Part shown: one piece after another, positions 17,458 to 25,649 of the stretch
Layout of the letters: the number at the start of each line of letters is the position of its first letter
Position numbering within the stretch: the stretch's first letter is position 1
Source: PALSA-600 sp963842335
GTDB lineage: Bacteria; Actinomycetota; Thermoleophilia; Gaiellales; Gaiellaceae
Assembly (NCBI GenBank): GCA_963842335.1
Contig: CAWJGF010000010.1
Location: forward strand, 248,001-312,000
Length of the DNA: 64,000 nucleotides
Direction of reading: 5' to 3'
Notes under the pieces: generated by a model
The model's input: the letters and a program-made list of their open reading frames with translations, nothing else
Told to the model about the DNA's origin: nothing
Databases searched by the model: none
Made by a program: the position numbers and the translations under genes

Positions 17458-17673
17458 TCAGGAGTTCGTTAACTCGCGCTCCCACTCGGCAAGGAGCGAC
17501 TCGACGTGCCGTCTCTGCGCTTCGTTGAAGACCATCCCCTTCAGCAACTGCCGCGCTTCGGACGGATCGTTGTTTGCGATTGCTGCTTCAAGGCGTTCGC
17601 GGGTCGGGGTTGCCTCCCGCATCTGCCTGCGCAACCAGCGCCGCAGCGAGACGGCTGTGGACGTGGTCGTCAC
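17458..17673 (-). CDS. Small hypothetical protein coupled to acetyltransferase
   Basis: 71 residues, helical and charged, ending KGMVFNEAQRRHVESLLAEW and ERELTNS. Its GTG overlaps the TGA of the upstream acetyltransferase gene (GTGA), so the two are translationally coupled. The regular helices and lack of hydrophobic segments suggest a soluble partner protein. Not recognised. Confidence 0.55.
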   Translation of the reverse strand: MTTTSTAVSLRRWLRRQMREATPTRERLEAAIANNDPSEARQLLKGMVFNEAQRRHVESLLAEWERELTNS

Positions 17674-18536
17674 AGCTCTTTCATCCAGATACCGAGTCGC
17701 TGGTCGGTGACGAACCCGAGCCGCTCGTACAGGCCGGGTGCGCCTGTCGGGTTCGACGAATCGACCTTCAACCCGACGCGCTCGACCCCACGCGCCGCGT
17801 ACTCCTTGAAGCCGTGCTGGATCATCGCCTTCGCGAGCCCCTGCCCTCGTTCGCGCTCGCGCACGACGATGTCCTTCAGCCAGCCGCGTCGCTCGTGCGC
17901 CCGCCAGTGCAGCGCGCACGCGATCAACGCCCCGCCTCGTTCGACGAGGAACCACATCTCGGGATCGAACTCGTCGTGCTGCGTCATGAAGGACAGCCAG
18001 CCTTCGTGGCTGCGTGCGACGTGGTCGCGGTCCCACGCTGCATAGATCTCGTCGAGCAGCGACTGCACATGCCGGCCGTCAGCATCGGTGTAGGTGCGTA
18101 CCGCCACGCCGTCGGTCCACGCAGGCTCGGGGAGTGCCCCGGCGAGTTGGCGCCACATCCTGAGGATCTCGCGGTCGAGGGCGTACCCGTTCCGCCGCAG
18201 CACGGCGCAGAGTGGGCCGTCGTCCGGTGCGACGGTCGCTGCGAGTTGAGCGAACCCGCGCGCGCGAGCCTGCCGCTCGACCTCTGCGAGTAGGGCGTCG
18301 CCGACGTCCGGGTCCGCTGCTGTGTGAACGAACTCCTGATCCTCGTCGAGCCCGGCGTACCCGATCACAGCGTCGCCTGCGACGGCGACCCAACTCCCGT
18401 AGCCGGGCAGCGCCCAGCGTCCGCGGAGGTATTCGGGCTTCTCCTCCGAGATCCCGAGGGCCGCGCGACTGCGGGCATCCAGCAGTTCGAACACCGTGTT
18501 GAAGTCAGCAGGCGTCGCGTCTCGAATCTCCAGCAC
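17670..18536 (-). CDS. Tandem GNAT acetyltransferase
   Basis: Two GNAT domains in one chain, as in mycothiol synthase-type proteins. The first covers LEIRDATPADFNTVFELLDA to about residue 130; the second (residues about 150-288) has the better acetyl-CoA motif, LKDIVVRERERGQGLAKAMI, and the GNAT end NPTGAPGLYERLGFV. Specificity cannot be read from sequence. GTG at 18534-18536 is preferred because a start further up would lie inside tRNA-Glu. It is followed by a coupled small gene. Confidence 0.75.
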   Translation of the reverse strand: MLEIRDATPADFNTVFELLDARSRAALGISEEKPEYLRGRWALPGYGSWVAVAGDAVIGYAGLDEDQEFVHTAADPDVGDALLAEVERQARARGFAQLAATVAPDDGPLCAVLRRNGYALDREILRMWRQLAGALPEPAWTDGVAVRTYTDADGRHVQSLLDEIYAAWDRDHVARSHEGWLSFMTQHDEFDPEMWFLVERGGALIACALHWRAHERRGWLKDIVVRERERGQGLAKAMIQHGFKEYAARGVERVGLKVDSSNPTGAPGLYERLGFVTDQRLGIWMKEL

Positions 18537-18561
18537 GTGGCAACGGTACCCTCCACCCGAC

Positions 18562-18634
18562 GCCCCCATCGTCTAGTGGCCTAGGACTCCGGCCTTTCAC
18601 GCCGGCAGCACGGGTTCGAATCCCGTTGGGGGTA
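18562..18634 (+). tRNA. tRNA-Glu (anticodon TTC)
   Basis: Full cloverleaf starting GCCCCCATCGTCTAGTGG, anticodon loop CTTTCAC, T-loop TTCGAAT, acceptor closed by TGGGGGT with one G-U pair, discriminator A. Confidence 0.95.
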
Positions 18635-18957
18635 TTTCCTATGTCGGCTCAAAGCGGGAACCGCCTAGCTAAGCCAGAACGGTTCATGTCAAAGGTGCAG
18701 GGTTTGCGGCGCGGTGCTGTCCCGGTGCTGTCTCAGATTCGTAGCCGAACCAACGCTGATCGGTCTCGGCGGTGCTCAAAGCTAGACGCCGCCAGACCCG
18801 CATGGCGTTGGACGTCAGCGGGCACCAGAAACGGCTCGAGATCGGGGGTCAACGTCAGGTCACATGGGGGCGCGTCAAGAGCGGAGGTTGACCAGATGTT
18901 GATCAGCACGTTTCCTCTCAAGACAACAGAAGGCGCGGCGAACGAAGGTGCGCGGCC
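18635..18957. other. Degenerate stretch after tRNA-Glu
   Basis: No intact gene. It contains the inverted counterpart of the 14656-14675 sequence (18714-18732) and one copy of a 34-base repeat (18899-18932). The minus frame through SVVLRGNVLINIW looks like coding debris shared with 45749-45782. Confidence 0.4.
18899..18932 (+). repeat. 34-base dispersed repeat, copy 1
   Basis: TTGATCAGCACGTTTCCTCT then CAAGACAACAGAAG. The copy at 45749-45782 differs at two positions only (A/G and C/G). Confidence 0.65.
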
Positions 18958-19090
18958 CGTCGCGGGTTCGGGGCCTGCACCGCCCATTCCGCTCCGCTCA
19001 ACCATCGCCCTTTGGCGTGCTTGAGCGGAGCAGCATCTGCGATCTGTGCGGTTCCGTCGACGTCGTGCCGGACCGGTGCCGGACCGAATT
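18958..19090 (+). other. Decayed copy of tRNA-Val 3' half and its downstream flank
   Basis: GGGTTCGGGGCCTGCACCGC followed by CCATTCC aligns with the T-arm, acceptor and discriminator of tRNA-Val at 58875-58947. The similarity continues about 100 bases further: the terminator-like CGCTCAACCATCGC...TTGAGCGG, the segment TGTGCGGTTC, and CATGCCGGACCGGTGCCGGA-like sequence near 19064. The 5' half of the tRNA is absent, so this is a scar, not a gene. The rest up to 19301 has no gene I can support. Confidence 0.6.
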
Positions 19091-19301
19091 CATTGCAGAT
19101 CGCGTAGGGCGCGCGGCTGATCGTCTCGGCAATGAGCATCCGCCGACACGAGCTCCTCGAGCGAGCTGCTCGCCTATCCCTAGTCGTCGAACTCGGCCTA
19201 TGGTCTATCCGGGAACACGGTAACTATTCGGGCGCTTCCATTCCTTCATACAGCGACCAGTGGAGAGACTTGAGAGGTTCCGTGGCTGACGCGCTATCCG
19301 C

Positions 19302-19982
19302 TTAGCCTGCGAGGCTGATCGTTCCGCGGAGAATCAACGCGACGCCGATCACGGTGGCGCCGATCACGGCGACCTGGGTGCCGTTTTGGGCGAACCAGCC
19401 TTTGAATCGGTCGATCGCGACGGGCGTCCACACGGGCGCGACGGCGTAGCAGATCAGAGGGATCTCGAGCAAGATCAGCATGATCAGCGTGACCGCGATC
19501 ACGGTGAGCACGACCCAGACCGCGGCGAGGTTCTGCTTGTGGAGCTCGGTGAGCGCTGCGAGGTATGAGGCGCCGGGGAAGCTCAACAGGATGCCGATGA
19601 CGAACGTGTCGCGGGCGGAGCCTTTGCTCAGGGTTCGTTGCCAGCGCGGTGTTTTCTTCGGTTTGTCGGCGCGTTTGCTCTTGCGCTTCTCGCTGGCGCT
19701 GGCCAGACGGCCGGTGCCGATTACGACCGCGACCAGCAGGACAAGCGCGCCGAGGGTGATGTCGATGACTGGGCTGACCGTGCGCTTGGTCGTGCCGACG
19801 ACCCCCGAGTCGTTGAGCCAGTATTCGATCGCGAGTCCAACGGTGATGCTCGTCGTATACGCGCCGAGGAGGTAGCCGAGCATTAGCCGTTTCGGGTTGG
19901 GAAGGAGCAGCATCACCGTCGTCACCGTCAGCAACGTCGGGTTGAACGCAGCCGTGAGCGAAAGAAGAAAGACCCTGCCCAC
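19302..19982 (-). CDS. GAP-family (LysE-like) membrane protein
   Basis: 226 residues with six hydrophobic segments in two sets of three, split by a basic loop (RLASASEKRKSKRADKPKK). The N-terminus RVFLLSLTAAFNPTLLTVTT and the mid-protein LLSFPGASYLAALTEL fit the GAP/Sap group (sulfolipid-1-addressing proteins of mycobacteria), which belong to the LysE export superfamily. It sits in the cytoplasmic membrane; a lipid or small-molecule export role is by family only. A second member lies at 60104-60781. The start ATG or GTG could shift by a few codons. Confidence 0.7.
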   Translation of the reverse strand: MGRVFLLSLTAAFNPTLLTVTTVMLLLPNPKRLMLGYLLGAYTTSITVGLAIEYWLNDSGVVGTTKRTVSPVIDITLGALVLLVAVVIGTGRLASASEKRKSKRADKPKKTPRWQRTLSKGSARDTFVIGILLSFPGASYLAALTELHKQNLAAVWVVLTVIAVTLIMLILLEIPLICYAVAPVWTPVAIDRFKGWFAQNGTQVAVIGATVIGVALILRGTISLAG

Positions 19983-20392
19983 AGGATCACCCTTCGGTCA
20001 GTGGCATCGACCAATCCACTCGCTCGCTCTGCGCGTCGGGCACCAGCCCATCTTGATCCAAGAGTATGGCTCGCGTCGGATTAGGCTGCAATTCCCAATC
20101 TGCGTACTGACACGAACGAGCTCAGCTCGGGGACTCCGTCGACGCGCCGATTCTCGTTGTCGCCCTGGAATTAATCGTTCCGGCCGGATCTTTCGATCGC
20201 TCGCAGTCGGGAAAGGGTGATTGCCGCGAGCAGCGCTGAGTTGAGCTCCTGGCCGCGCATCCGCATTGTCCACGGCTCACCCGAGCTTCTACGCGTCGAT
20301 CCATGGCAGGCGGGACTTCGCGCGGCAGAGTGACGCTTCGGTGGCGTGTTCGTAACTTCACCCTTTTTGGATGGCGAGGCGAGGAGGACCCA
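19983..20392. other. Intergenic region between GAP protein and phosphoesterase
   Basis: Divergent region holding the promoters of both neighbours. A GAGGAGGA site at 20381-20388 serves the phosphoesterase. I see no gene and no clear hairpin. Confidence 0.4.
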
Positions 20393-22024
20393 GTGATAAG
20401 GATCGACGGCACTGCAACATTCTCGGATGCTTGGAGGCGTCGCATGCCAGACCCGGCCACCCGCGCTAATGCTCTCGACCATGTTGTCGTGGTGCTTTTC
20501 GAGAACCGATCGCTGGACAACGTGCTCGGTCATCTCTACGGCCCGGAGGACGGCAAGACCTTCGAGGGCGTGATCGGCAAGGACCTGAGCAACCCGATCC
20601 CCGAGTGGGCGGAGCACGGCGCCGAGCGCAAGGAGGTCCCCTACACGGTCGCGACCGACATGGACTCGCCCAACCCGGATTCGGGCGAGGAGTGGTACCA
20701 CACCAACGTGCAGTTGTTCGGCGTCCTCGACGAGCACAACCGCTTCAAGATCGGGGAGGGCGTGACCGAGCCATGGAACGCGCCCCCGCCGGGTGCAACA
20801 CCGACGATGGACGGGTTCGTGACGGACTACATCAGCACGTTCACCGGGGAGATGGGCCGTCAGCCGACCTACGAGGAGTACGCCCACATCATGACCGGCT
20901 ACACCCCGGAACAGGTGCCGGTGCTGAACGGCATCGCACGCGAGTTCGGGGTATTCGACCACTGGTTCTGTGAGGTGCCGTCGCAGACGTTCATGAACCG
21001 GTCGTTCTGGACGGCCGCGACCTCGTCGGGCCTGGTCGTGAACGGCCCGGTCGGGAAGTGGTTCACCAAGAACAACACGGAAACGATCTTCGAGCGGCTC
21101 GAGCAGCACGGCAAGACGTGGAAGGTCTACGTGCTCGAGCCGATGCCATTGTCGTTCGCGGGAATGATGCACTACTCCCGGTTGAAGGACCGCTTGGCGA
21201 CGAACTTCGTGCCGTTCGCCGAGTTCGAGAAGGACGCCGCCGCCGGAACCCTGCCCAACTTCTCGTTCATCGAGCCGAACTTCATCTCCGGCCACGGCGA
21301 CTACCACCCCGCGATCGGGCGGGCAATGGGTCCCAGCATCGATGCGGCGATCGACCCTCCGTCCTCGATCCGGGCCGGTGAGGCCTTCCTGGAGCGCGTG
21401 TTCAACGCCTACCGGTCTGCCACCTCGGCCTCGGGCTCGAACGTCTGGAACACGACCCTCCTGATCGGGTGGGATGAACCAGGCGGAACCTACGACCACG
21501 TACCCCCGGGAGCGGTCCCCCCGCCCGATCCTGCCGCACCGGCAGGGGAGTTCGGCTTCACGTTCGACCGTTCCGGCTATCGCGTCCCCGCCATCGTGGT
21601 GTCGCCCTGGGTCGAATCGGGCTCGGTCTACAACGAGGAGTACCGCCACACCTCCCTGATCGCGACGCTGCGGAAGAGCTGGAAGCTCGGCGATGCGTTC
21701 ACCCAACGCGACGCGTCAGCGCGCACCTTCGACCACGTGTTCACCCGCGAAACACCGCGTGACCCCCAGACATGGGCCACTTTCACCGCCTTACCTGTCT
21801 CGAAATGGCAGATGGACGAAGAGGTGGTCGGCAAGACCCTCAGCACGCTGGGCAAGAGCGCTGCACCCGGCCTCATCGAGCACGCTAAGGAGATGGGCGT
21901 AAAACTCCCGCCGCAACTCGACGATCCCAACGCGGAACTCACGCCACAGCTGATCATCGAAGTCCTCAGGGACATTTGTTGGCACTACTTCCCACTACTC
22001 GCCCCAGAAGGCGAAGTCCATTGA
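20393..22024 (+). CDS. Phosphoesterase-family protein (phospholipase C/acid phosphatase type)
   Basis: The fold is that of the phosphoesterase family that includes phospholipase C: the N-terminal metal motif DHVVVVLFENRSLDNVLGHL (Glu-Asn pair), FGVFDHWFCEVPSQTFMNRS with the conserved Asn-Arg, FIEPNFISGHGDYHP, LLIGWDEPGGTYDHVPP and the terminal histidine region EEYRHTSLIATL. No signal peptide is seen from the chosen start, so it may be cytoplasmic or Tat-independent. GTG at 20393 is preferred over an ATG at 20303 because GAGGAGGA lies just before it; the protein is then 543 residues. The C-terminal 60 residues are an extra helical tail. It is alone on its strand. Confidence 0.85.
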   Translation: MIRIDGTATFSDAWRRRMPDPATRANALDHVVVVLFENRSLDNVLGHLYGPEDGKTFEGVIGKDLSNPIPEWAEHGAERKEVPYTVATDMDSPNPDSGEEWYHTNVQLFGVLDEHNRFKIGEGVTEPWNAPPPGATPTMDGFVTDYISTFTGEMGRQPTYEEYAHIMTGYTPEQVPVLNGIAREFGVFDHWFCEVPSQTFMNRSFWTAATSSGLVVNGPVGKWFTKNNTETIFERLEQHGKTWKVYVLEPMPLSFAGMMHYSRLKDRLATNFVPFAEFEKDAAAGTLPNFSFIEPNFISGHGDYHPAIGRAMGPSIDAAIDPPSSIRAGEAFLERVFNAYRSATSASGSNVWNTTLLIGWDEPGGTYDHVPPGAVPPPDPAAPAGEFGFTFDRSGYRVPAIVVSPWVESGSVYNEEYRHTSLIATLRKSWKLGDAFTQRDASARTFDHVFTRETPRDPQTWATFTALPVSKWQMDEEVVGKTLSTLGKSAAPGLIEHAKEMGVKLPPQLDDPNAELTPQLIIEVLRDICWHYFPLLAPEGEVH

Positions 22025-22166
22025 GCTAATGTCGCGGAACAGATCGAAGCCGACATGACCTACCTTCCTACTGCTCAGTTGACATTCCCGAACTCAATGT
22101 CGCAGCCCAGCGGGGTGTGCTCCCGAAGCTAGGACGAACGCGCAAGCGATCACGGCGAAAGCAGGA

Positions 22167-22394
22167 TCAGTAATCACCATCCAGCCCGTCGTGAGACAGA
22201 CAACCCTTGTCAGAAGGGGAACAGCTCGTCGCGTTGGCAAGCTCGATCAGCCACGGCGGTTGGTGCGCCGTCAGTCCGGCCGGCGTGGGTTCGACTTTGG
22301 GATTCGCCAATGCGAGGGCTGCCATGGTCGGATAGAGCGTTACCGAGCGAATCACCGCACGCGGGGACTCTTGGGCGCTGATATGGCGCGCCAC
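22167..22394 (-). CDS. Possible small protein, unresolved
   Basis: An ATG frame of 75 codons containing PTMAALALANPKVEPTPAGL and ending SHDGLDGDY. Composition is plausible for a protein but it has no recognised family or good ribosome site. The rest of 22025-22460 shows nothing else. Confidence 0.25.
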   Translation of the reverse strand: MARHISAQESPRAVIRSVTLYPTMAALALANPKVEPTPAGLTAHQPPWLIELANATSCSPSDKGCLSHDGLDGDY

Positions 22395-22460
22395 ACGCCC
22401 GGCCGGGTACGGAACCGGGCGCGTACTCGAGCTGGATGTTGTAGCCGGAGCGGTGGTCTG

Positions 22461-22904
22461 TTAGGACCGTTCCCGCAACAGGGCCTCCAAGCGGTCAAAC
22501 CGCACGTTGATGTCGCGCACGTCTTGCGCAGTCGCCGGCGCGACATCCCGGGAGCGCCTCATCCGCTCTTCGGTGGCCCGCGCCACGAACGTACTTGTGA
22601 TCGCCGCCGTGATCACGGCCAGGAAGGCGAGTCCGAGCAGCATCACGAACGCGGCCACGAGCCGCCCGGCAACGTTGGTCGGGACGTGGTCGCCATAACC
22701 TACGGTCGTGACCGTCTGGACGGACCACCAGAGGCCCATGCCGAGCGTGCTGAAGTTCTTGTGGTCGATCGTCGTCATCAGCAGGCCAAAGCCGACTGTC
22801 GCGATGGTCGTGATCTCGGCGATGAGAATCGCACCGCCGCGGGGCGTCTTGGCCCGCGCAAGGGCACGATCGAGCCAGCGCTCAAGGCCAGTCTCGTTTG
22901 CCAT
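22461..22904 (-). CDS. Small two-TM potassium channel
   Basis: 147 residues with transmembrane helices around residues 25-43 and 82-105 and a pore loop between them carrying the K+ selectivity filter TVGYGD (residues 67-72). This is the KcsA-type minimal channel; four subunits would form one pore in the cytoplasmic membrane. The C-terminus is a charged helix (DVRDINVRFDRLEALLRER), likely a coiled coil for assembly. ATG at 22902-22904 follows GAAGGAGGAG. A near-twin at 61630-62073 shares most of the sequence, so this is a recent duplication or transfer. Confidence 0.9.
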   Translation of the reverse strand: MANETGLERWLDRALARAKTPRGGAILIAEITTIATVGFGLLMTTIDHKNFSTLGMGLWWSVQTVTTVGYGDHVPTNVAGRLVAAFVMLLGLAFLAVITAAITSTFVARATEERMRRSRDVAPATAQDVRDINVRFDRLEALLRERS

Positions 22905-22996
22905 CTGCGTCTCCTCCTTCGGTTGTGAACCAACGCTGCCGAGCAAGAGCCACATGCACCCATGGATATTTCCCTCGATTGAGACGCCTCGACTTT

Positions 22997-23034
22997 TGGG
23001 GGACACTCCCCAACACTGGCCCAGGCAAGCGCGG
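22997..23034 (+). repeat. 3'-flank repeat copy (AACACTGGCCCAGGCAAGC)
   Basis: GGGGGACACTCCCC then AACACTGGCCCAGGCAAGC. It lies 26 bases beyond the stop of the minus-strand FUSC-like gene. Confidence 0.65.
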
Positions 23035-23060
23035 CTTCGTTTGTTGTGTTCTGTCGCGGG

Positions 23061-24047
23061 TCAGGCTCCGGTGAGTTCCGGCTGCGGGTCACGCCTAGCG
23101 AGCCAGTTAGCGAGCGCGTGAACGACGGCCAGACCCACGACAAGCAGGGCGGTGCCCGCCAGGATCTGGAAGCCACGTTCCTCGGCCTCGAAGCCAACCT
23201 GGCCGGGCGAGGCGAGCAGCATCACGAGCGCGAACGTGTACAGGCCATACATAAGCCAGTAGATCTTGGTCTGCGTCAACGCGACGACGAACACGACTAC
23301 ACCGAGCGCCGTGAGCACCCATTCGGAAGGCGAAAACACAGCCGTCACGAGGAGCGCGGCGGCGACCCCGGCCGCCGTCCCGACAGCCTTCCCGCGTATC
23401 CGGTCGCGCTTCCCCATGAGGATGTACAGCACGAGGATGAGCACAGGCTCGGGAACCCAGTACGGCTCCGTCCATCCGAGTGCGACGCCAAGCGAGGCGC
23501 TGGCAGCCATCACCGCGCCGAACCCGAGCGCGACCACGGCTGCGACGGGTGCAGAAAGCCGCTCGCCATCCACAACCTCGGGAACGCCGAACCGACGCGC
23601 GAGCACCACGCCATAGAGGGTTGCGATCCCGACGATGACGCCGTAGACAGAAGCGTTTCTCGCAGAGGCTTCCGGCACAACGAAGGTCGCCGCGTACGGG
23701 ACCATCAGCAACGGCGCGAACCAGCCAAACCCGATCCCGGCACCCGCGATCACCCCGACGGTCGCAAGCAGAACCGCCCACCACCAGTCGTACGCCGTGA
23801 ACGCTCCCAGCCCCGCCGCGAGCCCCATCAACGGCGCGAGATAGCTCATCCGGCGAGTGCCGCCCAGCTTCGCACCGACACCGCCAAGGAGAACCCCGGT
23901 GAACATGGCCGTGGCCCCGAACTTCCCGACGAGCACACCGATCACGACGGCGGGAAGGACAACAGCCACCAGGAGCGCACCAAGGATGTGCATCGTCCGT
24001 CGTGCGCGGGACGGCTTACCGCGGACTTCTACGGCGTCCGACGCCAC
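23061..24047 (-). CDS. FUSC-like multi-pass membrane protein
   Basis: 328 residues with about ten hydrophobic segments. The central segment EPYWVPEPVLILVLYILMGK followed by RDRIRGKAVGTAAGV is the hallmark of the FUSC/aromatic acid exporter group (loop before a GTxxG helix). Members export aromatic acids or act in envelope lipid transport; the substrate here is unknown. The start is GTG at 24045-24047. The dispersed 3'-flank repeat lies just past the stop. Confidence 0.65.
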   Translation of the reverse strand: MASDAVEVRGKPSRARRTMHILGALLVAVVLPAVVIGVLVGKFGATAMFTGVLLGGVGAKLGGTRRMSYLAPLMGLAAGLGAFTAYDWWWAVLLATVGVIAGAGIGFGWFAPLLMVPYAATFVVPEASARNASVYGVIVGIATLYGVVLARRFGVPEVVDGERLSAPVAAVVALGFGAVMAASASLGVALGWTEPYWVPEPVLILVLYILMGKRDRIRGKAVGTAAGVAAALLVTAVFSPSEWVLTALGVVVFVVALTQTKIYWLMYGLYTFALVMLLASPGQVGFEAEERGFQILAGTALLVVGLAVVHALANWLARRDPQPELTGA

Positions 24048-24178
24048 TGACGCCTAACTCCTCGGCGTTTCGACGTGCTCCGCCTCGCTCACTCGCGCAC
24101 AACCTTCCGATCGTGTCGCGTGAGTATAGGCGCGCTGCGCAGAGCCGTTCGCGGCTCACCCGCCTAGTCCTCAGGTTG

Positions 24179-24208
24179 CCCTGCGGAACACTGGCCCAGG
24201 CGAGCGGA
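24179..24208 (+). repeat. 3'-flank repeat copy (AACACTGGCCCAGGCGAGC)
   Basis: CCCTGCGG then AACACTGGCCCAGGCGAGC. It is 29 bases beyond the stop of the small membrane protein at 24237-24392, the same placing as other copies. Confidence 0.7.
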
Positions 24209-24236
24209 CGGTGGCTGTAACCACACCTCACCTGTC

Positions 24237-24392
24237 TCAGAGACGAAAGCCGTCGCGGCTTCGAGGGATCGCAGTCCGCAGCAGCGAGGCACCACAGATT
24301 GCGGTCACCGCGCCCCAGCCGTAGTAGCCGCGAATCATCCCGATCACTCCTCCGACCAGGAAGAGGAGGCCGGGCGCGCCCCACCAGCTCAC
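24237..24392 (-). CDS. Small two-TM membrane protein
   Basis: A 51-residue frame from GTG 24390-24392: VSWWGAPGLLFLVGGVIGMI, RGYYGWGAVTAICGASLLRT, AIPRSRDGFRL. Two hydrophobic helices and a basic tail fit a small membrane protein. The frame is closed by a stop a few codons above the start, and no clear ribosome site is seen. The repeat placed just after its stop, as for genuine genes nearby, supports it. Confidence 0.45.
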   Translation of the reverse strand: MSWWGAPGLLFLVGGVIGMIRGYYGWGAVTAICGASLLRTAIPRSRDGFRL

Positions 24393-24465
24393 ACCGAAAG
24401 CCCAGCGCGCCGGAGAGTGTCCGACCGATCACGCACCCACAGACCTTAGTGCCAGTCGGGGTGCA

Positions 24466-24987
24466 TTGCAGAACGCCCGGCCAGTCAAGAATCGACGAAG
24501 CGCGCATAAGCTAACGCGATGGCTCGTCAGAACACCAGCCCGCGTCGCAAGCTTGACGGACCGTGGTCGGATGGTTCTTTCGGCACCTGGCGGCACAGAG
24601 ACAACGGTGTATCGGGTCCGCGTGAAGCTGCTGGCGGCGAAGGTCGAGGACGACTCGGACATTCACTTGGAGATCGCTGATCCGGCGACGGCAAAGACGA
24701 TGATCGGTGAGTTGCCCGCGTTCGGCTGTACCAGGGGCGCGTCTGCGTTGAACCGCAAGCGCATGGAGCGGGCTCGGGCCGCGTTCCTGAAAGCGTGCGG
24801 CGACCCCGGCTCAGGCGTATTCACGACCTACGGCCGTCAGACGACCGCGAGATCACCGGTGTCGGGTTCTTCGACTTCAAACACGGCCAGCGCGGCGTCG
24901 CCAGAAACGCGATCGAACTGCACCCGGTCACCGCGATCACCGTTCGCGGTTGTCAGTGATCTCTCGGTTGATCTCTTGCATCGCTAG
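24466..24987 (+). pseudogene. Frameshifted gene of a widespread hypothetical family (GVGFFDF/IELHP)
   Basis: One frame gives ETTVYRVRVKLLAAKVEDDS, DIHLEIADPATAKTMIGELP and a stretch to VFTTYGR; another frame, starting near 24840, gives DDREITGVGFFDFKHGQRGV and ARNAIELHPVTAI. These two halves are the conserved parts of one well-known hypothetical bacterial family in which EDDSDYHLVL and VTGVGFFDFLHGQTGVAPNG occur in a single chain. A single frameshift at about 24825-24840 therefore breaks the gene, or reflects a sequencing error. Function unknown. Confidence 0.6.
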
Positions 24988-25123
24988 GGTCACACCACCT
25001 TTCGGCCCAGCCTCTAAAAGGGAGCGCACAACTCGGAGCCGATGAGCTCGGTGCCGGCACGACTGGGTAACGGGGCGGAGGACGGCCTTCCCATGGGGTC
25101 CGATAGCGCGCAAGGACTCCCAA

Positions 25124-25639
25124 TCAGCCTCCCATCCCGGCCTGTGCCTCGGCTAGTCCGGCCTTGAGTTCTTTGGCGCCTGCTCCGTCGATCTGCGCGA
25201 CCGATGTCTTGACGGCGTTCGTCAGCGCCTTCGCCACGGCGTCGGCGCCGGCCGAGTCGTAGACCGCGATCACCCCTCCTGAGCCGTTCGGGAGCGCGGC
25301 GTCCATTTTCTCTGCGATCCCGCTCTCAAGGCGGTGCTTGGCGAACTTGCCAAGCACCGCACCGCCGGCCGCGCCGACCGCCGTCGCCGCGAGGAGCGGC
25401 GGCGCGAACAGGCCGACGACGAGGCCGACGCCTCCCCCGAGCTTGGCGCCTTTGCGGCCGAGACGGTCGCCTGTCTCTTTCACGTGAACCTCGCCGTCGG
25501 CGTCCTTTTGGACAAGGACGACGCCCTCGGCCGTGATTGTCTTGTCTTCGGCGAGCTTGAGGATCGCGTTGAAGTCCTTCTCGGCGAGATCCTCGAACAG
25601 GTACACCGCGATCAGCACGTCTTTGTGTTCGTCGCTCAT
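25124..25639 (-). CDS. DUF1269-family protein
   Basis: 171 residues: an N-terminal alpha/beta part (VLIAVYLFEDLAEKDFNAIL, EVHVKETGDRLGRKGAKLGG), a central Gly/Ala hydrophobic hairpin (VGLVVGLFAPPLLAATAVGA) and a C-terminal part (IAEKMDAALPNGSGGVIAVY). This is the DUF1269 membrane-associated family, function unknown. GAGGAGCGACC precedes the ATG at 25637-25639. It lies 10 bp downstream of the arylsulfatase gene on the same strand, so the two form an operon. Confidence 0.75.
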   Translation of the reverse strand: MSDEHKDVLIAVYLFEDLAEKDFNAILKLAEDKTITAEGVVLVQKDADGEVHVKETGDRLGRKGAKLGGGVGLVVGLFAPPLLAATAVGAAGGAVLGKFAKHRLESGIAEKMDAALPNGSGGVIAVYDSAGADAVAKALTNAVKTSVAQIDGAGAKELKAGLAEAQAGMGG

Positions 25640-25649
25640 GGTCGCTCCT

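Noticed and set aside
20171..21706. Open minus-strand frame of 511 codons opposite the phosphoesterase
   Set aside because: No family features and fully antisense to a gene with conserved catalytic motifs.
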